From positions 35,765,379 through 35,829,378 of the forward strand of contig OX235263.1 in the NCBI GenBank assembly GCA_944472135.2: a stretch of DNA of 64,000 nt, written 5' to 3'. The notes under the pieces are model-generated. The model did not search any database and was not told the origin of the DNA. It saw nothing but the letters and a program-made list of their open reading frames with translations. Made by a program: the position numbers and the translations under genes. The DNA is from Trichobilharzia regenti (taxonomy: Eukaryota > Platyhelminthes > Trematoda > Strigeidida > Schistosomatidae). Shown here piece after piece: positions 21,974 through 30,685 of the stretch. How positions within the stretch are numbered: position 1 is the stretch's first letter; every line of letters begins with the position of its first letter.

Positions 21974-22019
21974 GTACTGCACAGCTGTTTCGTCCTCGTT
22001 TGGAACTCTTCAGGAGTAC
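21974..22019 (-). ncRNA. Hammerhead motif with lost cleavage triplet
   Basis: Core CTGAAGA and GAAAC are kept but the triplet before the cleavage site is GTG rather than GTC, and stem I is GTACTC/CAGTAC. Predicted inactive. Confidence 0.6.
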
Positions 22020-22244
22020 GCACCCACCATAGGGGTTCGAACCCAGGACCTTCTGGCTACAAGGCAAGCGAACTCGTAGACCATTAAGCCACTGGGACCC
22101 GATCCAATGGCTCACGAATTCTAACTTCTGCCGATTCACGATATAGCGCAACAGCTAGCCAATGTCCTCGGCGAGTATTTGCCCTTACACCCAACCTTCT
22201 GAACCCTACTGGTCACGACTTCCCACTAGAACCCCGGTGGGTGC

Positions 22245-22290
22245 ATACTGATGAAGAGTCCCAAACTAGAACGAAACAGCTGTCCAGTAC
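22245..22290 (+). ncRNA. Hammerhead motif, core variant
   Basis: ATACTG, ATGAAGA (first two core bases differ from CUGANGA), GTCCCAAACTAGAAC, GAAAC, ACAGCTGT, GTC, CAGTAC. Likely inactive because of the altered core. Confidence 0.5.
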
Positions 22291-22392
22291 TCCCAGGTTT
22301 TCCAATGGTTCTCTAACCGATGTCAGCTCATGGTGAAATCCTGTAACTAATCAACTGAATCCCTACAAACCAAAACTTGAAGATTTGTATTT

Positions 22393-22675
22393 ATTTATTA
22401 TCAAACACTTCTAAAGTTTGAATGACGAATATTTGAGTCAGTCAATCAGTTATATAATAATACTATCAATCGAATGATATTGAAAGTGAATGCCACTTTT
22501 ATAATCTAATAATGCAGTACTAACACACACACACACACACACACACATAACAAGTAAGATTGAACGTGTGATGCAACCCATTGCATAAAAAGCTTGCTGT
22601 ATACAAGAAATTAGGTCATCATTTTGACAGCAATATAAATCACTGTTTAGTGCTTTTATCTTCCCTGTTATAACT
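22393..22675. repeat. AT-rich spacer with (CA)n
   Basis: A CA microsatellite at about 22523-22547; nothing else recognised. Confidence 0.6.
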
Positions 22676-22679
22676 GTGA

Positions 22680-23100
22680 GACATTACCATTGAAAGCTGA
22701 AGATATGAGAAGGCTAGTTGTCTTTAACCACAGATATGTGACTACTACCTCTTATGTCAAGTGGTTTAACATGATGAGTAATATTGAGAATAGGCGTAGT
22801 GTTAGGTAAAGAGGGCAAGTCAATCGATGAGGTTGTGAAGCTGCATTAATCGAGACAGCTAAGGCATGTGTTACACATTCCCAGCCACCGATTACGTCGA
22901 CAAGCAATGTTAGCCGAAATATGATTAGGGTTGGAAAACAGATAACATTAGTCAAATCAAAATCTGACATCAGCGCATGCAGTTTTTGACAGTTGGTGTG
23001 AACCAGCCATGTAGGGAGATGTAGACTGCCTGGCTGGGGGTCTTTGGGATGTTAAGACCCAATGGATGACGACTGTGCAGATGCATTCACTCTTTGTGAC
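22680..23100 (+). pseudogene. Diverged RTE 3' fragment
   Basis: 'gtgagacattaccattgaaagctgaagatatgagaag' reads CETLPLKAEDMRRLVVFNHR, matching CETWPLRVEDMKRLAVFDHR of the full-length RTE; 'gaggttgtgaagctgcatt' and 'gaaccagccatgtagggag' continue the match. Frameshifted and inactive. Confidence 0.7.
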
Positions 23101-23109
23101 CTCCAAGAT

Positions 23110-23990
23110 TTGTTAAGTCTTCATGTTTTCTCACAGTGTTATACAGTAATATTTACTGATGACAACGTTTCGAGCACAATTTATTACTGCTCATAATCAT
23201 GTCAAGGCACTACTCACACAACTTTCTAACTTCGTTTATATAATTCCATTATTTTCCATCGCTTGACTTGATTGGTAGTAGTATTTTCCATATTTCCGGT
23301 CTGAGTGATGAATCGTTCCTATTGCAAGTGTTGGGTGTAGACTCAATGAACAAGAATTCAGTAATCAACCTCTCTCTCCACCTATCTATATTACTTCTTA
23401 GAATTTTAATCGTCTCCCATACGATTTTGTGGTTGTATGTTAACATATTCAGGGCTATTGCTGAGTTCCTTTCTAAATTACTTATCTTCGTGTGATCAAT
23501 CATTCTAACCTCAGTCACTAAATTCTTATGTTCTGATAATCTCACTACTCCTGATCTATTAGTTTGACCTATGTAGTTAACCTAACTCACAGTCATTCCA
23601 AGGTATTTTGTAAATTATATTATTTTGCTTAATTGGGTCCACCGGGTCGTTTAGCCTACACAGCCTGCCATACCTAAGTGAGTTTGTAGGTTTCAATGCC
23701 ACACTTCTAATTCCTTCTTTGTTGAGAATCCTACATGTGGGGTCTCAGATGTCCCCTCCTTATGTGGTAAAACTACTGTAGATGACTTATATTCTCTCTT
23801 ATTTATGTTATCATTATTAGTTTAACCATTATTTTTATTTGATGTTTTCTTATCTTCCTAATGAATTTTATAGGATAGTTATTTGCTACCAACGCTTCTT
23901 CTATCTGTTTTATTTCGTCATTTAGGTCTTTTTTGTGTTACTTAGTGCCACTGCTCGGTTTGTTAGACACTCACTCATAATTAACACTAT
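23110..23990 (-). pseudogene. Penelope-like element 3' half
   Basis: The minus-strand frame 23545-23249 encodes RLSEHKNLVTEVRMIDHTKI and RWRERLITEFLFIESTPNTC, ending PEIWKILLPI, i.e. the C-terminal part of the GIY-YIG region. Upstream (23560-23950 on plus coordinates) decayed frames match FKPTN...KLCRLK and the RT C-terminus. The terminal block with GAAACGTTGTCATCAGT lies at about 23150-23200 on minus. Inactive. Confidence 0.8.
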
Positions 23991-24291
23991 TCTTTATCCC
24001 TCACATATCTGCTCATTATAATACCTTGAATGTCTTCTTTCCTCTCTTTAGTCTGTTCCGCACTTCTGTGTTGAAACTCGGTCAGTGTCAGTTTGACTGT
24101 GTAGCACAACATAACAGGAATGATGACTAGCTTTCACAATAGCTAGCAAATTACTTTTGATAAATATATTTCCATAGAAGAATTGAGCATCCATATATTC
24201 CAAAATAAAGAAATAAAAATCCAGTAGATGGCATAATGACATAAAATTACATAATGAATTTTACACAATTTTTTTGTGAAATAAATCCTAC

Positions 24292-24608
24292 CTGGTATAC
24301 GTTAATGCATGTTGAATAATTTTTAATCCCAAATCATATTTTCTTTTGATAATGCATACTCTGCACATGATACGTAGAACTTCAATAGTTACATAAGGTG
24401 ATGGTGGTAAACCTTGATTGAAGCAGATCTCCAATTGTTCAATAGCCAATAGAGTGAAATGGTAAGCAACTTGATAATGGCACATAGAATAATGATAAGT
24501 TGCAAGTTGTACATTCAGATATGCACTAGTCGATACGCATGTTTCAGGATTACCATCTAATAGATTGAGAACAACTTCAGATGTGGAATAGACAGTTGGG
24601 AAGTAACA
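24292..24608 (-). CDS. Host gene exon, TPR-like helical segment
   Basis: A 317-nt exon. The acceptor on minus is a pyrimidine-rich tract ending ctctacttag (before 24608) and the donor is AG|GTAGGA (after 24292). The frame is open from the first base (TGT TAC TTC, phase 0) for 105 codons and ends in phase 2. It reads CYFPTVYSTSEVV, then YLNVQLATYHYS and YHFTLLAIEQLEICFNQGLP, ending KYDLGLKIIQHALTYT. The helix-rich repeats look TPR-like, but no family is assigned. It joins in phase 0 to the exon at 28484-28823, giving continuous protein. Further 3' exons must lie below 24292 or outside the window; none was recognised. Confidence 0.75.
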
Positions 24609-25024
24609 CTAAGTAGAGTGGGGGGAGGGAGGGAAATAAAGGAAAATTGAGCAGGCTCAAAACTTGAAAAAAGCATGTACAATAGGTACTTTGAAACATA
24701 TGTAAAAAGTGGAGAAAGATACAAGTGATTTACATTAAAGTCTGGTCAAACAAAAAGATTTTGTGCCTATTATCTCACACACTTTAATGATAGTATAAGT
24801 GGGATTTAATAGAAATCCTAATGAAATAAAAAAAAAAATTAATAGTAGTACAACTAGGAACTTGTTAGATTATTTTTCTCTGCACTGGATTTATATGATG
24901 CACTCGCAGAGAGAAGGAAGGAATACAGCACAACACATTTGTTTTAAATTAGTCTTACAGTGGAAAGCTGTAAAGATAAGGCGAATTAGCAGACGATAAA
25001 TGGATCTTTTATACTTATAGGATG
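24609..25024. other. Intron sequence, no element seen
   Basis: Start of the 3.9-kb intron between the exons at 24292 and 28484; a G-rich run at 24619-24632 is the reverse of the acceptor's pyrimidine tract. Confidence 0.4.
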
Positions 25025-25036
25025 ATTCTGTCACAG

Positions 25037-25628
25037 ACCTGACCGATAGCTGCTACCTTGACGTGGTCGGGCTTGCACATCTCAATGACCCAAAAAACTA
25101 CGCTGGCTGGAACCAATGTTCCTGCAGGTCCTATCATGCCACGAAGGTTGTTAGGATAGTGATTAGACTAAAAGCAGTTACCGGAATAGTGTAAGAATTT
25201 TCTTTTGCACTATTCTGGGGGTCTGAGGGCGAAGTCGTACTGCTGGGAAATAGGGACCAGCATGCCAGCCACCTATGCTGTCTCCACTTCAAAGAGAGGG
25301 GGTTAGGAAAGGTCGACCCCAAAAATTGCACATCCCGACTTACCCTACGGTGGTCCGTAACCGACGGTAAGCTTACTAATACGGAACCAATCCCAGAAAC
25401 CAGTTCATACAGGCCGTTTGTGACCGGTCTCAACCAGTTGTCCTCTGGGCTCTGCCATCACGTAACACTAACCCTCTTTCTGTTTCAGGTACCTGAAGAG
25501 TCAATCAATTTCCACGGTGTGAGCACCCGGGAAGTAATAACCACCCAAACACTTCCAAGGGCACACGAAGCCTTCTTGAGCGTCATTCTGCTTTACCCAC
25601 ATCACCATCATCTTATTTCCCTACTTAT
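25037..25628 (+). mobile_element. RTE 5'-end-only insertion with 17-bp direct repeat
   Basis: Matches the 5' region of the full-length RTE (30525 on: 'gctgctaccttgacgtggt', 'tttgtgaccggtctcaa', 'aatttccacggtgtgagcac') but stops near 25625, far short of the RT or the usual 3' tail. ATTCTGTCACAGAYCTG flanks it at 25025-25041 and 25627-25643 with one mismatch. The 16.5-kb derivative shares its longer 5' variant (about 25185-25410). Confidence 0.75.
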
Positions 25629-25644
25629 TCTGTCACAGATCTGT

Positions 25645-26100
25645 AAATCTGTAAATGTATAGCCTAGCAACATTTCTTGTAGTGTTAGCAGTCAATTAGG
25701 ATAGAGAGAGAGAGAGACACGATATATTCGGCGCATTAGTTGAGACACTAAATTTTTAAGCAGTATAACCAAATCAAGTCCTGCTTCACTTTTTTTCCGC
25801 CAAATGCTGTCATGCACTGAATGTACCTCGTACACTTTTTTACCAGGATTACATTACCATTACCACCACCTACAACTATTTACACAATTAAATCCAATAG
25901 GATGGACACCAGATGTATTTAATGCAACTGAGTACATACATGTTTGCATATAACGCTGCAAGCTAAATAAATATTTTAAAATATAATGTTTAAATTAATC
26001 AAATATAACTTCACTGATATAAGAATAACATTTCAATAGTGTAAAAGAGCATAATTCCATAATAGGATAATTTGCTTCAGATAACACAGTGATAAAGTAT
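25645..26100. other. Intron sequence, GA microsatellite
   Basis: A short (GA)n at about 25701-25714; otherwise AT-rich with no element recognised. Confidence 0.4.
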
Positions 26101-26104
26101 AATT

Positions 26105-26225
26105 TTTTCTTTTTGTTGATGATGACGCTTTGAGCACAATTCATTGCTCACACAATCATGCAAGCGTACAGCCCACGTAGCTTCCCGATTTGGTTAACAT
26201 AGTACCACATTTTCCTATCTTTTGA
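26105..26225 (-). repeat. Penelope terminal block
   Basis: On minus: 'gattgtgtgagcaatgaatt', 'gtgctcaaagcgtcatcatc', matching the terminal blocks at 9937, 19805 and 23154 (minus). Confidence 0.55.
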
Positions 26226-26227
26226 TT

Positions 26228-27865
26228 TTATTATTATTATTATTATATCCTTTCATTCCTAGAGGAACATAGGACTTCAGCTGTGCATCTCCATTGCCTT
26301 CTGTTTTCTGCCAACTTTTTCACCCCTCTCCAAGTCTGCCCATACTCTTTCATCTCCTCTTCACATGACCTCCTCCAAGTCACCCTCACACTGACAACCA
26401 ACTCGCCGCTTCCCTTTCGGGTTCCACTACAGCGATGGCTTGTCTAGTGATGTCACTTGATGGTTTGTTTTCTCAGAGGATGGCCAATCCATCTCCATTT
26501 CTTCCTGTCTATTTGTTACACAATCGGTCCCTGGTTAGTTTGCTCCCAAAGATCCCTGTCGCTGATCTTCTCTGGCTGGCCATCTGATCTTGAGTATTGA
26601 GCGAAGACAACTGTTAATGAAGGTCTGAAGTTTGTTTGAGATGCTCTTTATGACGCGCTGGCCAAGTCTCTGATCCGTATAGTAAGTGGCACTGACTGAC
26701 TTCACATTGGAGTTGAAAATCCGGATCTTATTTTCATTTTGATACTGAGTGATGTTGACCTCCACACAGACTTAAGAGTAGTGAAAGCTTGTCTTGCTTT
26801 TCCGATTCTGGCTTTGATATCCTTATCAATGCCGTCCGACCGTAGTTGAAACGATGCTTCCCAGGTAGGTGGGTAGGTAAAGGTTGATTCTTTCAGGTTC
26901 CCCCACTTATGCTGGCTGATTGTTGTCTGTTGTTGCTGCTGTTGGTGTTGGCCAGGAATCTTCATCACCTCTGTTTTATCTATGTTCACTTGAGGTCCTA
27001 TCTTTGATGCTTCTTCCACTGTCAACTTGTTGCTTTTCACTTGCATATCTTCCAGTTTGTGGGAAATCAGACATATATCATCGGCGAAGTCCAGATCCTC
27101 CAAGTCTCTTTTTGTGTGAGTCCATTTTATGCCCGTCCCCTCGTTGGTTGCCGTTTTCTGTCGTATTATCCAATTTACTGCAATCAGGAAGATCATTGGT
27201 GATAGTAGGCAGCCTTGTTTCACTCCCGTCCTCACTTCGAAGGCTTCCGTGAGTTTCCCGTTGTGGATTACTTGTGATGCAGCATTGTCGTATAACTATT
27301 GGTTGAGATGTATAATTGTCGATGGCGCCCCGTAGTAGCGAAGTAGTTGCCAAATCACCTCTCGATCGACGCTGCACTATCAAAGGCCTTTTCAAAGTCG
27401 ATGAAGTCAAATGAGTTGGAGAGGTGACTGCCATTCCAATCTTTGTTCAGTGATGATCCGTAGTGTGGCGATTTGATTAATACATGACTTGTTTCTCCTG
27501 AATCCAGCTTGTTCCGGTCGAAGTTTTTCATCCAGGTTGGCTTGTTTGATTTTCTCCAGTATGATGCGGCTTAGTATTTTGCTTGGGATGGACAGGAGCA
27601 TAATTCCGCGCCAGTTTTTGCATTGATTTAAGTCTCCTTTCTTTGGTAGTTTGAATAAGTATCCTTTCTTCCAATCCTCGGGTACTTTGCCCTCTTTCCA
27701 CACCTTCTCCAGTAATGACGTCATCAAGTCCACTGTTGTCTCTGGGTCCATTTTCAATGCTTAGGCTGGGATTCCATCTGGTCCTGCGGCTTTTCCAGCT
27801 TTTAGCATCTTGATTGCCTTCAGGACTTCTGATTTCATCGGGGGTTCGTTTGATTTTATTGGTAA
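26228..27865 (-). pseudogene. Second RTE-like LINE family, RT domain, decayed
   Basis: On minus: MKSEVLKAIKMLKAGKAAGP (about 27850), VWKEGKVPEDWKKGYLFKLP, NWRGIMLLSIPSKILSRIIL, EQAGFRRNKSCINQI, then a break (about 27400-27240), TGVKQGCLLSPMIFLIAVNW, LDFADDICLISHKLEDMQ (FADD motif C), ARIGKARQAFTTLKSVW and a C-terminus ending in WNPKGKRRVG. The 3' tail is a TAA repeat (26228-26251). At least three frame changes. A distinct family from the two other RTE types in the window. Confidence 0.8.
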
Positions 27866-27889
27866 TAATTAATTTTTGATAAATATTCA

Positions 27890-28130
27890 GTAGTGATTCT
27901 GCATACGTGCATCAGAAATGATGTACCGCCAATACATACTGGAGATATGAAAAATATTATTACCAATAAAATCAACGGATAAGACATGATAGTAAGTACT
28001 CTATGTAAACAAGGCGTAAAAGTCATGTGAATAAGTTGATATGATTATGAATAATACATCGCGATTAAAACGTCATCAGTAGATAAATGATACTGTATCA
28101 TACTGTATTATATCGAACAAAATCCTGTAA
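27890..28130 (+). repeat. Penelope-like 3' end fragment
   Basis: 'tactggagatatgaaaaatattattacc' is a decayed version of the C-terminal PEIWKILLP coding sequence, followed by the terminal block 'gttgatatgattatgaataa...aaacgtcatcagt'. Confidence 0.6.
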
Positions 28131-28483
28131 TGGACGAACAACTCCACTCTGAACTTATATCATACAAGTCAACAAACACCCAACCATTTAACTTCTTAAT
28201 TCAGAATACCACAGGAATCCTTGGTGTGAAAACTAGATACTTTTGTTTCACCCATCTTCTCATCTTTCTCTCTCTCTCTCACTCGCAATTGTAAATTGAC
28301 TTTATTTCAACGGTGAAAAGATGTCAGAAAAACAAGAGTGTACTTGGTTCTTGTACAACAAAATCGAAATGCACTAGTGTGCAAATGCATAACCTTGGTA
28401 GAATTGATGTAGTAATCTAAAGTGAAAAAATAAATTCTGCAGTTAAGTAGGAGAAATATCCTAGAAAAATAAAACCAACATAC

Positions 28484-28823
28484 TTCTGATATCAAACTCG
28501 TAGACTGAGTATTAAGCGTTTCCAACACACAAGGAGATTCATCACCAGCTGGACCAACAATGCTTAACGAAGTAGATGAAGTGCCTTCAGAGATTTCATC
28601 AGATGATCGAGATGATAATACAGGAGTAGTACACATATCTTGAGGTGGTGTTTCAAAACTGACAGGCAATAATGCATAGTTGAAACTACTTATATCACTA
28701 GATTTAGTCACTAATAAATTTGCCTGCCACATTGATTTCATTAGATTGGGCGCTTCTTTTTGAAAAATGTGTTGATCTTCCGGTTCAAAGTACATATTAT
28801 ATGCATTCATTGCTCGAAGCATA
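28484..28823 (-). CDS. Host gene exon, unidentified
   Basis: A 340-nt exon. The acceptor on minus is gttttaattttag (before 28823) and the donor GAA|GTATGT (after 28484). It begins with one base (T) completing a codon from the 35426-35809 exon (phase 2), then runs open for 113 codons and ends in phase 0. It reads MLRAMNAYNMYFEPEDQHIF, then KSMWQANLLVTKSS, and a Ser/Thr-rich low-complexity part (LSSRSSDEISEGTSSTSLS). It joins in frame to the exon at 24292-24608. No family recognised. Confidence 0.75.
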
Positions 28824-29029
28824 CTAAAATTAAAACGAAACTTTATTAAGTGAAACTATAGTTAAAACAAAAGGAAAATGTTATATGCTTACTAACTGTT
28901 CAAAAATACATAAAAATGAATGAGGAATACACCTTAAATGCTTTGGAGGAAGTAAAAACTTAATTTTCTAAGTGTTTTTGTGAATTTATCTACAGCAGGT
29001 TGAAGATGAAGCAGTAACTCATTGAAGAA
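28824..29029. other. Intron sequence
   Basis: No element recognised between the exon and the HHR-SINE. Confidence 0.4.
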
Positions 29030-29275
29030 GATATTGAGAAATGGTCGCGCTATGTTGTGAATTGGCAGAAGTTAGAATTCAAGGACCATTGGATCGGGTC
29101 CCAGTGGCTCACTGGTCTACGAGCTCGCTGGCCTTTTAACCAGAAGGTCCTGGGTTTGAACGCCGGCGAGTGAGTGCTGCTGTAGAGTCTCAAACTAGGA
29201 TGAAACAGCCGTTCAGTACTCGCAGGTTTTCCAGTGGTTCTCTAACTGATGTCAGCTCATGATGAAATCCTCCAT
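29030..29275 (+). mobile_element. HHR-SINE, single plus copy
   Basis: 5' region 'tggtcgcgctatgttgtgaa', head 'gtcccagtggctcactggtc', degenerate B box 'gggtttgaacgcc', hammerhead-like block 29174-29219 (GTGCTG, CTGTAGA, GATGAAAC, GTT, CAGTAC) and tail 'cagctcatgatgaaatcctc'. The hammerhead has core and cleavage-site changes and is probably inactive. Confidence 0.7.
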
Positions 29276-29279
29276 GCAA

Positions 29280-30514
29280 TTTATTTAACGACTGACTAAC
29301 CACTTCCCTAAGCAGTTTAGAGTCTTTAAACAAATAAACAAAGGTTATATAGCAAAAAATGACCCATTGTATTTGAAGGCCGAAGTGCCATGTGCTAAAA
29401 TGAAATACATTTGGGAATGTATTTTATCAACATATTAGGGAGCATGTGAATGAAACTAGTAGCATTGAACACTTAACGTTTGTATTGATAATTCTGATAC
29501 TTAACAGTGTGCATTTCTGAAGTATGATCTGCATTGACTGGAAATCATAAAATGCATACTTTCTACAAGAGTTAACGTAATCAAACAAACCTCAGTAAGT
29601 GGAAAAAAGCCCAATATAACTAAGTGTAAATAGCAGTACGAACGGGTACTACAAAAAGTGGTTATCGCATTCATGTACTGAACAGAAACCAATTTCTCCC
29701 TTAAAACTGAGTTTCTTTGGCATTTCGCTCGATTGATTTAATAGGTCGGTGGTAGTAGTGTGGAGAGAGCTGGCTGTTAGTCAAAATTGGTAGACAGTAA
29801 TTTGCATCAATGTTTATGTTCCCAATATTGGTCGCGAGAAAAATGAGAACAAAGGCTTTGCGTAGGCGGATACAGGTAATATACAGATGATCTGACATTC
29901 ATGAAACAGCCACAAAGAGATGCAAGGTTAACTTTCTGTGAGAAACAACCAATCAGAAGACTGTTTTTCTGCTAACAATAATCTATAATATGTACATGAA
30001 AATCTACAAATATGTGTTGATTTCCTTTATAAACGATCTGTTGACTGGACCTTGTCTTCTGTTGTTACAGTAGCAATAGTAGTTACAAATAAGTGGAGGC
30101 AGATTCAAAAGCCTACCAATTAAACCACAAGCATAGTAGGACGTTTCCAGGAATAGGTTAAACGCAGTAAACTGCTAGGAAGTATAAAAACTTCTTTAAA
30201 TTCTCCTATGAAGTTCAGTCATTTCTCTGAACCAAATGTCTACTCGTCTATATTTTAAAAAATTGAAACAACTGGCCTTGGCTTTTTTTCCACGCCTACA
30301 TTTCGTTGAGTAGGTTGACAGGAGGTCACCATACAGAATGTGATATACTGTGGATAAAGTCTGTAATTAGCCAGCAATATTCAGTTGTACGAAAAGCATT
30401 ATCAATACGAATTCAGTTTAATAATGCATACAGAGTTTTGATGCTTACAAATGAATCAGAATTCTATGTACTAAGGAACAGAAAATAAGGATATATGAGA
30501 CATATGGTTATGTA
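29280..30514. other. Intron sequence, no element seen
   Basis: AT-rich; short frames (29501-29692, 29701-29898, 30306-30488) show no motif. Confidence 0.4.
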
Positions 30515-30685
30515 GATGAACACTCCCGACCGAAAGCTGCTACCTTGACGTGGTGATCGGGCTTGAACACCGCAATGACCTAATCAAGCTATACTGGCTG
30601 AGACTTATGTCTCTTGAGGTTCTACCATGCCAGGCAGGTTGTTTGGATAGCGGTTAAACAAAAAGCAGCTACCCAATCCAATACC

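Larger units (their letters stand above)
21916..22380. mobile_element. HHR-SINE head-to-head inverted pair with 12-bp TSD
   Basis: Left copy minus (21916-22235): tail ending '...gatgaaatcctgtaacc', hammerhead, tRNA-like head and long 5' region. Right copy plus (22236-22380), starting next to its hammerhead ('ggtgggtgcatactg'). AGATTTGTATTT lies at 21904-21915 and again at 22381-22392. Confidence 0.85.
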
